Shown: positions 26,215 to 35,786 of the stretch, piece after piece
Layout: every line of letters begins with the position of its first letter
Numbering within the stretch: position 1 is the first letter of the stretch
Assembly (NCBI GenBank): GCA_003209915.1
Contig: QCOF01000004.1
Location: 1 to 43,148 of the forward strand
Direction: 5' to 3'
Source: Pelagibacteraceae bacterium AG-430-E20
GTDB lineage: Bacteria > Pseudomonadota > Alphaproteobacteria > Pelagibacterales > Pelagibacteraceae
Length of the DNA: 43,148 bases
Program-made: the position numbers and the translations under genes
The notes under the pieces: model-generated
Databases searched by the model: none
Told to the model about the DNA's origin: nothing
What the model saw: the letters and a program-made list of their open reading frames with translations, nothing else

Positions 26215-27255
26215 ATGTTTAAATACTTAAAACAATTAACTTCTTTAGTCGCTATGGTTGCAGTGTTGTTTACTTTTACAACCGAAACTATGGCTGCTAA
26301 AAAATCTAAGACACTTAAAAACACTCAAAAAAAGGGTTTTGTAAGATGTGGAGTATCTCAAGGTCTTCCAGGATTTTCTAATGCTGACGCTGCAGGAAAT
26401 TGGACTGGTGTTGACGTTGATGTATGTAGAGCGGTAGCTGCTGCAGTACTAGGTGATGCAAGTAAAGTAAAATACACACCACTAAGTGCTAAAGAAAGAT
26501 TTACAGCTTTAACTTCTGGTGAGATTGATATCTTATCAAGAAACACAACTTGGACTCTTTCTAGAGATGCTGATATCGGACTTACTTTCGTTGGAGTAAA
26601 CTTCTACGATGGTCAAGGTTTCATGGTTAGAAAAAGTTCTGGTATTACTTCAACAAGCCAATTCAAAAATGGTATCTCAGCTTGTACAAATATTGGTACA
26701 ACAACTGAGTTAAACATGAGAGACTTCTTTAATTCTAGAGGAATTTCTTATGAGCCAGTAGCTTTTGAAAAAGCTGATGAAGTCGTAGCTGCTTATGATG
26801 CTGGTAGATGTGATACTTACACTACAGACAAATCAGGTTTAGCTGCACAAAGAACTAAAATGTCTAATCCAGATGAGCATATCGTATTGCCTGAAACTAT
26901 TTCAAAAGAGCCATTAGGCCCTGTTGTTAGACAAGGTGATTCAGTATGGGAAGATATCGTAAGATGGTCTTTGAATACTATGATCGAAGCTGAGGAGTAT
27001 GGAATTACTTCTGGTAATGCTGACATGATGAAAACTTCAGACAACCCAGCAATCAAAAGATTAGTCGGTTCTGAAGGTGAGTTAGGTGCTGCATTCGGTC
27101 TAGATAATGACTGGAGTTACAGAATTATCACTCAGGTTGGTAATTACGGTGAAAGTTATAAAAGAAATATAGCTGATACTGGAATTTTACCAGACAGAGG
27201 TCCAAACGAGTTATGGACTAAAGGCGGAATTTTATACGTTCCACCTGCAAGATAA
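26215..27255 (+). CDS. yhdW: General L-amino-acid ABC transporter, periplasmic binding protein (YhdW/AapJ)
   Basis: This is the periplasmic solute-binding protein of an AapJQMP/YhdWXYZ-type importer for a broad set of L-amino acids. The 346-residue protein has a signal peptide (about 1-27, cut near ETMA-AKK). A type II binding-protein fold follows, with KKGFVRCGVSQGLPGFS, GVDVDVCRAVAAAVLGD, the ligand-site region FTALTSGEIDILSRNTTWTLSRD, and paired Cys residues in SACTNIGTTTELN and DAGRCDTYTTDKSG. Unusually for this window it has a strong Shine-Dalgarno sequence, AAGGAAG at 26204-26210, four bases from the ATG. The coding sequence is also richer in G/C and in preferred codons such as GCT and GGT than its neighbours. 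Both suggest very high expression. A terminator follows it, before the permease genes. The exact amino-acid range cannot be read from sequence. Confidence 0.94.
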   Translation: MFKYLKQLTSLVAMVAVLFTFTTETMAAKKSKTLKNTQKKGFVRCGVSQGLPGFSNADAAGNWTGVDVDVCRAVAAAVLGDASKVKYTPLSAKERFTALTSGEIDILSRNTTWTLSRDADIGLTFVGVNFYDGQGFMVRKSSGITSTSQFKNGISACTNIGTTTELNMRDFFNSRGISYEPVAFEKADEVVAAYDAGRCDTYTTDKSGLAAQRTKMSNPDEHIVLPETISKEPLGPVVRQGDSVWEDIVRWSLNTMIEAEEYGITSGNADMMKTSDNPAIKRLVGSEGELGAAFGLDNDWSYRIITQVGNYGESYKRNIADTGILPDRGPNELWTKGGILYVPPAR

Positions 27256-27275
27256 TTGTAAATTAAAACAATTTT

Positions 27276-27307
27276 AAAAAGGGCTAGATTTATCTAGCCC
27301 TTTTTTT
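27276..27307 (+). terminator. Intrinsic terminator between yhdW and the permease genes
   Basis: GGGCTAGA-TTTA-TCTAGCCC forms a perfect 8-bp, GC-rich stem (27281-27300) preceded by A5 and followed by T7. It is the clearest rho-independent terminator in the window. Because the permease and ATPase genes lie directly downstream on the same strand, it probably acts as a partial terminator that makes binding-protein mRNA more abundant than transporter mRNA. Confidence 0.92.
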
Positions 27308-27330
27308 AATATTAAATATATTCGCTTTTA

Positions 27331-28476
27331 ATGAAGCTTAAAAAAATTCTCCCTCAATTAGCAACCTTATTTGTTGTGGTTCTTATCTTTGGTTTTTTTA
27401 CCATGAATGCTCAGCTTAATATGGAAAATAGAGGGATAGACTTTGGATATGGATTTCTTACGCAGGAGTCTTCATTTGACGTTCAGTTTTCATTAATCGA
27501 TTACAGTGGTTCAGACAGTTATGGGAGAGCATATCTAGTAGGTCTTTTAAATACTCTTTTAGTTTCAGTTTTAGGAATTATTATATGTACTATTATTGGA
27601 GTTATAATTGGTATTGCAAGACTTTCACCAAATTACTTGATTAGAACTACAGCAGCCTGGTATGTTGAATTTTTTAGAAACATACCTCTACTTTTACAAA
27701 TTTTCTTTTGGTATTATGCAGCATTGAGAGCATTACCATTACCTCAAGATGCGGAAGCCATTTTTGGTGCATCATATTTGACAATTAAAGGTTTTTACAC
27801 CCCATCTTTAAATTGGGAAAATTTAGAAATTTTTATTTATTCAGTTATTGCTGCAATAGTTGCAATAGTATTTGTAAGAATTCATGCTAAAAAACTTAGA
27901 GAAAACCAAGGTAAACACTTACCTGTTTTAAATATTTCAATAGCTATTCTTTTTGTATTACCACTTCTAACATTTTTGTTTGGTGGAGTTAATGTAGGGT
28001 ATGAAACACCAGAACTTAAACAGTTGGCAAAAACATCATTTAAGTTTGAAGGTGGTTTAAGCATACCACCTGAACTTTTGTCATTAGTTATAGCTTTATC
28101 ACTTTATACAGCAACATTTGTTGCTGAATGCGTAAGAGCGGGTATTCAGGGTGTTGGGAAAGGGCAAAGAGAAGCAGCCGCATCTATTGGTTTAAATAGA
28201 AAACAAGTTTTAAATTTAATTATTATGCCTCAAGCACTAAGGATAATAATTCCACCAACAACTAATCAATATTTAAACTTAACAAAAAACTCATCATTAG
28301 CTGCTGCTATAGCATATCCTGATTTAGTTTTGGTTTTTGCTGGTACAGCATTAATGCAAACCGGAAAAGCAATTGAAATTGTCTCAATTACAATGCTTAC
28401 ATATTTAACTTTAAGTTTGTCAATTTCATTTTTTATGAATTGGTATAACGCCAAAATTGCAATTGTAGAAAAATAA
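27331..28476 (+). CDS. yhdX: General L-amino-acid ABC transporter permease (YhdX/AapQ)
   Basis: This is one of two inner-membrane permease subunits of the Aap/Yhd importer. The 381-residue protein has an N-terminal membrane segment (about 8-26), then the permease core beginning RAYLVGLLNTLLVSVLGIIICTIIG. It also has a membrane-spanning insertion in the middle (about residues 165-240), typical of AapQ compared with short amino-acid permeases. The cytoplasmic EAA loop is REAAASIGLNRKQVLNLIIMPQALRIIIPP, which couples to the ATPase. The start is 24 bases after the terminator T-tract, and the stop overlaps yhdY (TAATG). Confidence 0.93.
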   Translation: MKLKKILPQLATLFVVVLIFGFFTMNAQLNMENRGIDFGYGFLTQESSFDVQFSLIDYSGSDSYGRAYLVGLLNTLLVSVLGIIICTIIGVIIGIARLSPNYLIRTTAAWYVEFFRNIPLLLQIFFWYYAALRALPLPQDAEAIFGASYLTIKGFYTPSLNWENLEIFIYSVIAAIVAIVFVRIHAKKLRENQGKHLPVLNISIAILFVLPLLTFLFGGVNVGYETPELKQLAKTSFKFEGGLSIPPELLSLVIALSLYTATFVAECVRAGIQGVGKGQREAAASIGLNRKQVLNLIIMPQALRIIIPPTTNQYLNLTKNSSLAAAIAYPDLVLVFAGTALMQTGKAIEIVSITMLTYLTLSLSISFFMNWYNAKIAIVEK

Positions 28477-29747
28477 TGAGCACATTAAATTTATTAAATC
28501 CCTCAAAAGATAATCTACAAAGTAATTTGTATTTAGGATCTTTTTTGGTTGGAATTTCTTTATTGGATGTATTTCTTAACTCATTTTTAAAGTTAAATAT
28601 TACTTCTTTTTTACCGTCAATTATAAGTTTACTTTTACCTTTTCTATTAGGAATGTTTGGTCTTCATTTAATGAGGATTGAATTTTCAGGAATAAAAAAT
28701 CTAGATAGGTTAAATAAAAATATTAATACAAATAATTTTAATGCAGCTTTAACTTTACTAATTATTTTTTTAATTATTAAAGCAATACCACCTGTAATGA
28801 GTTGGATGATTTTAGATGCCAATATTTCAGGTGACACGAAAGATGCATGTACAGGATCGGGCGCTTGTTGGACTTACATAAAAGTTTGGTTTAAAAGATT
28901 TATGTATGGAATGTATCCGAATGAACAAATTTGGAGAGTAAACTTAGCATTTATCTTTTTAGTTGTTTTAGCTTTTGTTGGTTTTATAACTCCACAAAAA
29001 TACAGAAACCTTCTGACTTTATATTACGTAGTCATTTATCCAATCATTGCATTTATATTAATTTATTACTTAATATCTGGGGGTGAATTTGGTTTAGAGT
29101 GGGTTGAAACAGGCGCATGGGGAGGACTATCGTTAACATTTATAGTTTCTTTTTTTAGCTTAATTTTTTGCTTTCCATTAGGAATGGCTCTTGCTTTGGG
29201 AAGAAGAACTGAATTACCAATCATAAAATATGTGTCAGTTGGTTTTATAGAATTTTGGAGAGGAGTCCCTCTAATTACAGTTTTATTTATGTCTTCTGTA
29301 ATGTTTCCAATGTTTTTACCTGAAGATTTTTTTATGGATAAACTTGTGAGAGTGATAATTGCTATTTCTTTATTTGAGGCTGCTTATGTTGCAGAAGTTA
29401 TTAGAGGTGGTCTTCAAGCTCTTCCAAGAGGCCAATACGATGCAGCAAAGTCTTTAGGTATGGGATACTGGAAAATGCATATATTTGTAATATTACCTCA
29501 AGCACTAAAATTAGTAATACCAGGAATGGCAAATACATTTTTAGCTTTAGTTAAAGACACTCCTTTGATTTTCGTAGTAGGTTTGGCAGAACTTGCTGGA
29601 ATGTTGCAAATGGCTAAAACAAATCCAAAATGGTTAGGTTATGCAATGGAGGGCTATGTTTTCGCAGCGATAATTTTCTGGATTATTTGTTATGCTATGA
29701 GTAAATATAGCTATAATTTAGAACTCAAATATAAAACTGATAGGTAG
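28476..29747 (+). CDS. yhdY: General L-amino-acid ABC transporter permease (YhdY/AapM)
   Basis: This is the second permease subunit. The 423-residue protein has three or four extra membrane segments in its N-terminal half, as AapM proteins do. It also has a hydrophilic loop with DACTGSGACWTYIKVWFKRF (two Cys, possibly a periplasmic disulfide). The permease core begins WGGLSLTFIVSFFSLIFCFPLGMALALG. The EAA loop is YDAAKSLGMGYWKMHIFVILPQALKLVIPG. It overlaps yhdX by one base and ends 3 bases before yhdZ. Confidence 0.93.
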   Translation: MSTLNLLNPSKDNLQSNLYLGSFLVGISLLDVFLNSFLKLNITSFLPSIISLLLPFLLGMFGLHLMRIEFSGIKNLDRLNKNINTNNFNAALTLLIIFLIIKAIPPVMSWMILDANISGDTKDACTGSGACWTYIKVWFKRFMYGMYPNEQIWRVNLAFIFLVVLAFVGFITPQKYRNLLTLYYVVIYPIIAFILIYYLISGGEFGLEWVETGAWGGLSLTFIVSFFSLIFCFPLGMALALGRRTELPIIKYVSVGFIEFWRGVPLITVLFMSSVMFPMFLPEDFFMDKLVRVIIAISLFEAAYVAEVIRGGLQALPRGQYDAAKSLGMGYWKMHIFVILPQALKLVIPGMANTFLALVKDTPLIFVVGLAELAGMLQMAKTNPKWLGYAMEGYVFAAIIFWIICYAMSKYSYNLELKYKTDR

Positions 29748-29750
29748 TAG

Positions 29751-30485
29751 ATGTCTGAAGCAATTATTCAAATCAAAGATGTAAACAAGTGGTTTGGAGA
29801 CTTTCAAGTTTTAAGTGGAATAAATCTTGAGGTGATGCCGAAAGAAAAAATAGTGGTATGTGGGCCTTCTGGTTCAGGAAAATCTACTTTGATAAGATGC
29901 ATCAACCGATTAGAGGAACATCAAGAAGGTAATATAATTGTTGATGGTACAGAAATTTCAGAAGATACTAAGAATATTGAGCAGGTTAGAGCTGAAGTTG
30001 GTATGGTATTTCAGCAATTCAATTTATTTCCACATTTATCTATATTAGACAATTGTACGCTTGCACCTATATGGGTTAAAAAATTGCCAAAAAAAGAAGC
30101 AGAAGAATTAGCCTTAAAACATCTAGAGAGAGTACAAATATTAGATCAAGCTCAAAAATTCCCAGGTCAACTATCAGGAGGACAACAACAACGTGTAGCT
30201 ATTGCAAGAGCTTTATGTATGGAGCCAAAAATAATGTTATTTGATGAGCCAACCTCAGCACTTGACCCAGAAATGATTAAAGAAGTACTAGATGTTATGG
30301 TAAATTTGGCTAATCAAGGTATGACAATGATTGTTGTTACACATGAAATGGGATTTGCTAAAGAAGTGGCAGATAGTATGATTTTTATGGATGAAGGAAA
30401 GATAGTAGAAAAGGCTGATACTAAAGAATTTTTTGCTAATCCAAAGAGTGAGAGAACTAAGCTATTTTTAAGTCAAATCTTATAA
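29751..30485 (+). CDS. yhdZ: General L-amino-acid ABC transporter ATP-binding protein (YhdZ/AapP)
   Basis: This is the ATPase that powers the Aap/Yhd importer. The 244-residue protein has all nucleotide-binding motifs: Walker [11 protein letters not shown]-loop [13 protein letters not shown], signature [15 protein letters not shown], Walker [14 protein letters not shown], and H-loop VVTHEMGFA. It is closest to the polar amino-acid (GlnQ/HisP) family. It is the last gene of yhdWXYZ and is followed by a 188-bp gap containing the possible promoter and operator of the Xre-type gene. Confidence 0.95.
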   Translation: MSEAIIQIKDVNKWFGDFQVLSGINLEVMPKEKIVVCGPSGSGKSTLIRCINRLEEHQEGNIIVDGTEISEDTKNIEQVRAEVGMVFQQFNLFPHLSILDNCTLAPIWVKKLPKKEAEELALKHLERVQILDQAQKFPGQLSGGQQQRVAIARALCMEPKIMLFDEPTSALDPEMIKEVLDVMVNLANQGMTMIVVTHEMGFAKEVADSMIFMDEGKIVEKADTKEFFANPKSERTKLFLSQIL

Positions 30486-30564
30486 CAAATTTTTACTTTT
30501 AGGTCAGATAAGGGTCAATTTCAGTAAGCTTATTCTGAGTTTTTAATGCTAACTTATGCTTGAC

Positions 30565-30589
30565 AGGTTTTAAAATTATCTAAAAACCT
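30565..30589. promoter_or_regulatory. Inverted repeat upstream of the Xre-type gene, next to a TTGACA
   Basis: AGGTTTT (30565-30571) and its complement AAAACCT (30583-30589) flank an 11-base spacer, a centre-to-centre distance of 18 bp, suited to a dimeric HTH protein. The first arm overlaps the last base of a perfect -35 hexamer TTGACA at 30560-30565; no good -10 lies at the normal spacing. It is a candidate autoregulatory operator of the following gene. Confidence 0.4.
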
Positions 30590-30658
30590 AATAAAATATA
30601 AAAATTTTTCTATTGCAGGGAATTTAAATTTTCTATTGAATGAGATTTTAAAATTTAA

Positions 30659-30674
30659 TTAAGAGGGGTCTTAA
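30659..30674 (+). promoter_or_regulatory. Inverted repeat enclosing the Shine-Dalgarno of the Xre-type gene
   Basis: TTAAGA-GGGG-TCTTAA is a perfect 6-bp inverted repeat. Its GGGG loop is the core of the Shine-Dalgarno sequence (GAGGGG), and the last base of the right arm is the A of the ATG. The motif could hold the ribosome-binding site in a small hairpin or be an operator half. The stem is AU-rich, so it would be weak in RNA. Confidence 0.4.
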
Positions 30675-31045
30675 TGGAAGATAATTTCAACAAACACTTA
30701 GGTAACAAACTTAAGCTAAGAAGATTAGCCTTAGGTTTGACACAAACTAAAGTAGCAAAAGCTATTAACGTAACATTTCAACAAATTCAAAAATACGAAA
30801 AAGGTACTAACGGGGTAAGTTCAATAAGACTATTGCAACTTTCAAATTATTTAAAGGTTCCAATTAATTATTTCTTCGAAGATTTTTCAGAGTATCTAAT
30901 TAATTTAGAAAAATCACAAGAAGGTCATATGAATGTGAATTATAATTTTTTAACAAAATTATATTCAGAATTAACAGCTGATCAAAAATTAAAATTTAAT
31001 AAATCTTTACAAATTTCTTCAGTTGGAATTTCAAAAACTGGCTAA
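30674..31045 (+). CDS. Xre/Cro-type helix-turn-helix regulator
   Basis: The 123-residue protein has an N-terminal HTH_3 domain (about residues 9-65): LGNKLKLRRLALGLTQTKVAKAINVTFQQIQKYEKGTNGVSSIRLLQLSNYLKVPINYFFED. The QQxQKYEKGTN...FFE pattern is typical of a small alphaproteobacterial regulator family that includes PraR of rhizobia. The C-terminal half (about 70-123) resembles no domain I can name. It is on the same strand as yhdWXYZ, 188 bp downstream, with its own likely promoter region and a Shine-Dalgarno sequence inside an inverted repeat. Its targets are not visible; self-regulation and control of the adjacent transporter are reasonable guesses only. The 71 bp after it, up to tRNA-Asn, hold no clear terminator. 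Confidence 0.85.
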   Translation: MEDNFNKHLGNKLKLRRLALGLTQTKVAKAINVTFQQIQKYEKGTNGVSSIRLLQLSNYLKVPINYFFEDFSEYLINLEKSQEGHMNVNYNFLTKLYSELTADQKLKFNKSLQISSVGISKTG

Positions 31046-31116
31046 ATTAAAATTTTATTAAGACCCTTAAATTAATTTTATAATTTTTTATTTATTTTTT
31101 TAGTGAAAGATTTTTT

Positions 31117-31192
31117 TGGCTCCTCGGGCAGGACTCGAACCTGCGACCAATTGATTAACAGTCAACTGCTCTACCAACTGAGCTACCGAGGA
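31117..31192 (-). tRNA. tRNA-Asn (GTT anticodon)
   Basis: On the minus strand a 76-base cloverleaf has acceptor TCCTCGG/CCGAGGA, D arm TAGCTCAGTTGGTAGAGC, anticodon loop CTGTTAA (anticodon GTT), T arm CAGGTTCGAACCTG, and an encoded CCA end. It follows tRNA-Cys on the same strand by 49 bases, so the two are probably processed from one transcript. Confidence 0.97.
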
Positions 31193-31241
31193 ATGTAAAA
31201 AAGCAACTTACTTTTTTTTAAAACTAAAACAAGATTTATTT

Positions 31242-31315
31242 TGGAGGCAACGCCCGGAATCGAACCGGGATACAAGGATTTGCAATCCTCTGCGTAACCA
31301 TTCCGCCACGTTGCC
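31242..31315 (-). tRNA. tRNA-Cys (GCA anticodon)
   Basis: On the minus strand a 74-base cloverleaf has acceptor GGCAACG/CGTTGCC, anticodon stem GAGGA/TCCTT around loop TTGCAAA (anticodon GCA), T arm CCCGGTTCGATTCCGGG, discriminator T, and an encoded CCA end. U73 is a known identity element of tRNA-Cys. It is upstream of tRNA-Asn in the same orientation and divergent from valS. Confidence 0.97.
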
Positions 31316-31387
31316 GTCTTGTTTTTTGACTTATAGCTACAGATGCCTTTTTATATTAAATATTTTTCATTAGTCTATTAAATAACG

Positions 31388-31415
31388 ATCTAAATTGATT
31401 ATTGTTAATTTAGAT
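31388..31415. promoter_or_regulatory. 9-bp inverted repeat in the valS upstream region
   Basis: ATCTAAATT (31388-31396) and AATTTAGAT (31407-31415) are perfect complements with a 10-base spacer, ending 25 bases before the valS ATG. The 19-bp centre spacing and the position suit either an operator over the valS promoter or a leader hairpin. The rest of the 125-bp gap between tRNA-Cys and valS holds no other structure I can support. Confidence 0.5.
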
Positions 31416-31440
31416 TATTAAATTATAAACTTTAAGATCC

Positions 31441-34068
31441 ATGAGTAACGATAAATATATACATTCTGATGTTGAGGATAGAATTTATTCTTATTGGGAA
31501 GAAAATGGACTATTTAAACCTAAAGAAAATTCAAAAAAATTTTCAATAGTAATACCTCCACCCAATGTGACTGGTAGTCTTCATATGGGTCATGCTTTGA
31601 ATAATTCTATTCAAGATTTATTAGTTCGTTATCATCGAATGAATAACTATGAAACTTTATGGCAACCAGGAACCGATCACGCAGGAATTGCTACTCAAGC
31701 TCTTGTTGAAAAAAAACTTAGTGCAGAAAAAATTGATAAAAATGAAATTGGTCGAGAAAAATTCATTGAAAAAGTTTGGGAATGGAAAGAGCAATACGGT
31801 GACATCATTATTAATCAATTAAAGAAACTTGGATGTTCTTGTGATTGGTCCAGAAATGCTTTTACGATGGATGAAAATCTATCAAAATCGGTAATAAGGG
31901 TATTTGTTGATCTATATAATAAAGGTTTAATTTATAAGGATAAAAAACTAGTAAATTGGGACACAGTTTTAAAAACGGCCATTTCAGATTTAGAAGTTGA
32001 TCAAAGAGAGGTAAATTCAAAAATTTATTATATTAAATATCCAATTGATGGAACGGATGAATTTATAACAATTGCCACTACAAGACCTGAAACAATGTTG
32101 GGTGACACTGCAATAGCTGTAAATCCAAAAGATGATCGTTTTAAATCTTATGTTGGAAAAACTGTCACCATTCCAATTGTTGGTAGAAAAATAAAAATTA
32201 TCGAAGATGATTACGCAGATCCTGAACAAGGAACCGGTGCTTTAAAAATAACTCCAGCACATGACTTTAATGATTATGATGTAGGTCAAAGGAATAATCT
32301 TGAAATTATAAATATTTTTACTGAAGCAGGCAAAATTAATGATAATGCTCCTAAAGAATATATTGGTCTTGATAGGTTTGAAGCAAGAAAAAGAATTTTA
32401 AAGGAATTAAAAGATAAAGAGTTTTTTGATAAGGAAGAAAATATTAAAAATAAAGTTCCTTATGGAGATAGATCTAATTCAATCATTGAACCTTTTTTAA
32501 CAGAGCAATGGTTTGCAGATGCTAGAAAATTATCAGTAAAAGCAAAAGAGGTAGTTAATTCTAAAAAAACTAATTTCTTTCCAGAAAATTGGTCCAAAAC
32601 TTATTTTCAATGGATGAATAATATTGAACCTTGGTGTATTTCAAGACAGTTGTGGTGGGGTCATCAAATACCTGCTTGGTATGGTCCTGATAATAAAATT
32701 TTTGTTGCTTACAATGAAGATGAAGCAAAACAATTAGCTAACAAACATTATGGTAAAGATGTTGAATTAAACAGAGATCCTGATGTTTTAGATACTTGGT
32801 TTTCGTCTGGTCTTTGGCCATTTGCAACACTTGGGTGGCCTAATGATAAAAAGTTTGTTGATAAGTTTTATCCAACTTCAGTATTAGTAACAGGTTTTGA
32901 TATTATTTTCTTTTGGGTTGCAAGAATGATTATGTTTGGAACAGAATTTTTAAACAAAGAACCTTTTAAAGATATTTATGTTCATGCTTTAGTTAGAGAT
33001 GAAAAAGGACAAAAAATGTCTAAATCAAAAGGGAATGTTATTGATCCCTTAGATCTAATTGAAAAATATAGTGCAGATGCTTTAAGATTTACTTTACTTT
33101 CTATGGCGTCACCAGGAACTGATGTTAAACTTTCTGAAGATAGAGTTAAAGGTTATAGAAATTTCTTAAATAAACTATGGAATGCTAATAATTTTTTAAT
33201 TACCAATCAATGTGATTTTAAAAATACAGATCAAATTCCAGAGTTAAAAGTTAATATTAATAAATGGATATATTCTGAGTTAGCAGAAACTACTAACAAA
33301 ATAGTTAAAAACTTAGAAGATTATCGATTTGATGAAGCTGCAAAAAATGCTTATCAATTTACTTGGCATTCTTATTGTGACTGGTATCTAGAACTTTCTA
33401 AAACTATTCTTTTTTCAGATGATCAAAGCGCTAAAGAGGAAGTTAAAAAAGTTTCAGCTTATGTATTTAAGCAAATACTTGTTTTACTACATCCATTTAT
33501 CCCCTTTGTTACTGAAGAAATATGGCTCAAAAATAAATTTGATAATAAGGGCAATGATTATTTAATGCAAAAAAATTGGATATCTGCAAAATCAATTAAA
33601 GATTCACACACAGATCAGGTAGAAAATATAATTAATATTATATCTGAGCTAAGATCCTTTAAAAATGAGCTAAATGTTAGCCCTGGTTCATTTATAGACA
33701 TCTCAATTAACAATATAAACAAAGATCAAAAGCAATTTATTAGTTCAAATGAAATAATTCTTAAAAAATTAGGTCGAATAAACAATATCCTTAGTGATGA
33801 TTTAGACAAACCAGCTGCAACAATGGTTGTTTCAGGTGATTTATTTAAGATATATTTTGATAAAGATGTTGATTTAAAATTAATAAAGGAAAATTTAACT
33901 ACCAAACAAGAACGATTAGAACAGGAGATGCACAAGATATCTCAAAGACTTGAAAATAAAAGTTTTGTAGATAGGGCACCAAAAGAGATTGTTGAACAAG
34001 AAAAAACTAATTATAATAATTTAAAGAACGATGTTGATAAGATATCAATAACAATAAAGGGTATATAA
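31441..34068 (+). CDS. valS: Valyl-tRNA synthetase ValS
   Basis: This class I synthetase charges tRNA-Val and edits mischarged Thr. The 875-residue protein has [16 protein letters not shown] with HMGH at 48-51, the CP1 editing domain ([36 protein letters not shown]), [30 protein letters not shown], and the KMSKS loop at 525-529 ([11 protein letters not shown]). An anticodon-binding domain and a C-terminal coiled-coil tRNA arm follow. The length is within the bacterial range. The stop overlaps ilvD (TAATG), so the valine tRNA synthetase and a valine/isoleucine biosynthesis enzyme are translationally coupled. Confidence 0.97.
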   Translation: MSNDKYIHSDVEDRIYSYWEENGLFKPKENSKKFSIVIPPPNVTGSLHMGHALNNSIQDLLVRYHRMNNYETLWQPGTDHAGIATQALVEKKLSAEKIDKNEIGREKFIEKVWEWKEQYGDIIINQLKKLGCSCDWSRNAFTMDENLSKSVIRVFVDLYNKGLIYKDKKLVNWDTVLKTAISDLEVDQREVNSKIYYIKYPIDGTDEFITIATTRPETMLGDTAIAVNPKDDRFKSYVGKTVTIPIVGRKIKIIEDDYADPEQGTGALKITPAHDFNDYDVGQRNNLEIINIFTEAGKINDNAPKEYIGLDRFEARKRILKELKDKEFFDKEENIKNKVPYGDRSNSIIEPFLTEQWFADARKLSVKAKEVVNSKKTNFFPENWSKTYFQWMNNIEPWCISRQLWWGHQIPAWYGPDNKIFVAYNEDEAKQLANKHYGKDVELNRDPDVLDTWFSSGLWPFATLGWPNDKKFVDKFYPTSVLVTGFDIIFFWVARMIMFGTEFLNKEPFKDIYVHALVRDEKGQKMSKSKGNVIDPLDLIEKYSADALRFTLLSMASPGTDVKLSEDRVKGYRNFLNKLWNANNFLITNQCDFKNTDQIPELKVNINKWIYSELAETTNKIVKNLEDYRFDEAAKNAYQFTWHSYCDWYLELSKTILFSDDQSAKEEVKKVSAYVFKQILVLLHPFIPFVTEEIWLKNKFDNKGNDYLMQKNWISAKSIKDSHTDQVENIINIISELRSFKNELNVSPGSFIDISINNINKDQKQFISSNEIILKKLGRINNILSDDLDKPAATMVVSGDLFKIYFDKDVDLKLIKENLTTKQERLEQEMHKISQRLENKSFVDRAPKEIVEQEKTNYNNLKNDVDKISITIKGI

Positions 34069-35786
34069 TGGCAAAATTTAACAAGAAGAAACTTCCAAGT
34101 AGACATACATCATTAGGAGCAGATAGAGCTCCACATAGATCATTTTATTATGCAATGGGAGAAACAGAAAAAGATGTATCAAAACCTTTTATTGGTGTTG
34201 TTTCAACATGGAATGAAGCAGCTCCATGTAACATTGCTTTAATGAGACAAGCTCAATCTGTCAAAAAGGGAGTTAGATCAAATGGAGGTACTCCTAGAGA
34301 ATTTTGTACTATTACTGTTACTGATGGAATTGCTATGGGTCATGAAGGTATGAAATCTTCTTTAATTTCAAGAGAAGTTATCGCAGACTCTGCGGAGCTT
34401 ACTGTAAGAGGACATTGTTATGATGCATTAGTTGGTATTGCAGGATGTGATAAATCTTTACCAGGTCTAATGATGTCTATGGTCAGATTAAACGTTCCAA
34501 GTGTATTTATTTATGGAGGATCAATTCTTCCAGGAAGATATAAAGGTAAAGACGTAACGGTTGTTGATGTATTTGAAGCTGTTGGAAAACATTCATCGGG
34601 TAAAATGTCAGCAGCAGAACTTAGAAAATTAGAGTTAGTTGCTTGTCCAAGCGCTGGTGCTTGTGGAGGTCAATTTACTGCAAATACTATGGCCTGTGTA
34701 TCTGAGGCTATTGGATTAGCACTACCATATTCAGCAGGTACTCCAGCTCCATACGAAGAGAGAGATAAGTATGCAAAAGAAAGTGGCAAAATGGTTATGC
34801 AACTTTTAAAAAAACAAATTAAGCCAAGAGATATTGTAACAAGAAAAGCTTTAGAAAATGCTGCAACAATAGTTGCTGCAACAGGTGGCTCTACTAATGC
34901 TGGATTACATTTACCTGCAATTGCAAACGAAGCAGGAATAAAATTTGATTTAATGGATGTTGCTAAAATTTTTAAAAGAACTCCTTATCTTGCTGATTTA
35001 AAACCAGGTGGAAAATATGTTGCAAAAGATATGTGGTTAGCAGGTGGTGTACCAATGTTATTAAAAACTTTATATGAAGGTGGATACATCCACGGTGATT
35101 GTATGACTGTCACAGGGAAAACAATGAAAGAAAATTTAAAAAATATTAAATTTAATCCTAAACAAAAAGTAATGAGATCTTATAAAGATCCATTATCACC
35201 TACTGGAGGGGTTGTTGGTTTAAAAGGTAACTTAGCTCCAGATGGAGCGATAGTAAAAGTTGCTGGATTAGCTAAATTACAATTTACTGGAAAAGCAAGA
35301 TGTTTTGATAATGAAGAAAGTGCAATGAAAGCAGTTCAAAGCAAAAAATATAATGATGGTGATGTAATTATAATTAGATACGAAGGACCAGTAGGGGGTC
35401 CTGGTATGAGAGAAATGTTATCTACAACAGGTGCAATTTATGGACAGGGAAAAGGGGAGAAAGTAGCTCTTATAACTGATGGAAGGTTCTCTGGAGCTAC
35501 GAGAGGCTTCTGTGTGGGTCATGTGGGCCCTGAGGCTGCCCTAGGAGGTCCTATAGGTCTTTTACGTAATGGAGATATCATTGATATCGATGCCAAAAAA
35601 GGAACTATCAATGTCAGACTTTCTAAAAAAGAATTAGCTTCTAGAAAAAGAAAATGGAGAGCTAGAAAATCTGATTTTGGATCTGGTACTTTATGGAAAT
35701 ATGCGCAAACCGTTGGTCCAGCGTTTTTAGGCGCACCAACACACCCAGGTAAGAAAAAAGAAGTTAAGGATTATTCAGAGATTTAA
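34068..35786 (+). CDS. ilvD: Dihydroxy-acid dehydratase IlvD
   Basis: IlvD removes water from 2,3-dihydroxy acids to form the keto-acid precursors of valine, isoleucine and leucine; it is an Fe-S enzyme. The 572-residue protein shows the cluster-binding Cys motifs [20 protein letters not shown] and [16 protein letters not shown], plus [27 protein letters not shown] and [21 protein letters not shown] near the C-terminus. It is the IlvD branch rather than the sugar-acid dehydratase Edd, judging from length and the GACGG motif. It starts on the valS stop and ends on the manC start (both TAATG). Confidence 0.96.
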   Translation: MAKFNKKKLPSRHTSLGADRAPHRSFYYAMGETEKDVSKPFIGVVSTWNEAAPCNIALMRQAQSVKKGVRSNGGTPREFCTITVTDGIAMGHEGMKSSLISREVIADSAELTVRGHCYDALVGIAGCDKSLPGLMMSMVRLNVPSVFIYGGSILPGRYKGKDVTVVDVFEAVGKHSSGKMSAAELRKLELVACPSAGACGGQFTANTMACVSEAIGLALPYSAGTPAPYEERDKYAKESGKMVMQLLKKQIKPRDIVTRKALENAATIVAATGGSTNAGLHLPAIANEAGIKFDLMDVAKIFKRTPYLADLKPGGKYVAKDMWLAGGVPMLLKTLYEGGYIHGDCMTVTGKTMKENLKNIKFNPKQKVMRSYKDPLSPTGGVVGLKGNLAPDGAIVKVAGLAKLQFTGKARCFDNEESAMKAVQSKKYNDGDVIIIRYEGPVGGPGMREMLSTTGAIYGQGKGEKVALITDGRFSGATRGFCVGHVGPEAALGGPIGLLRNGDIIDIDAKKGTINVRLSKKELASRKRKWRARKSDFGSGTLWKYAQTVGPAFLGAPTHPGKKKEVKDYSEI

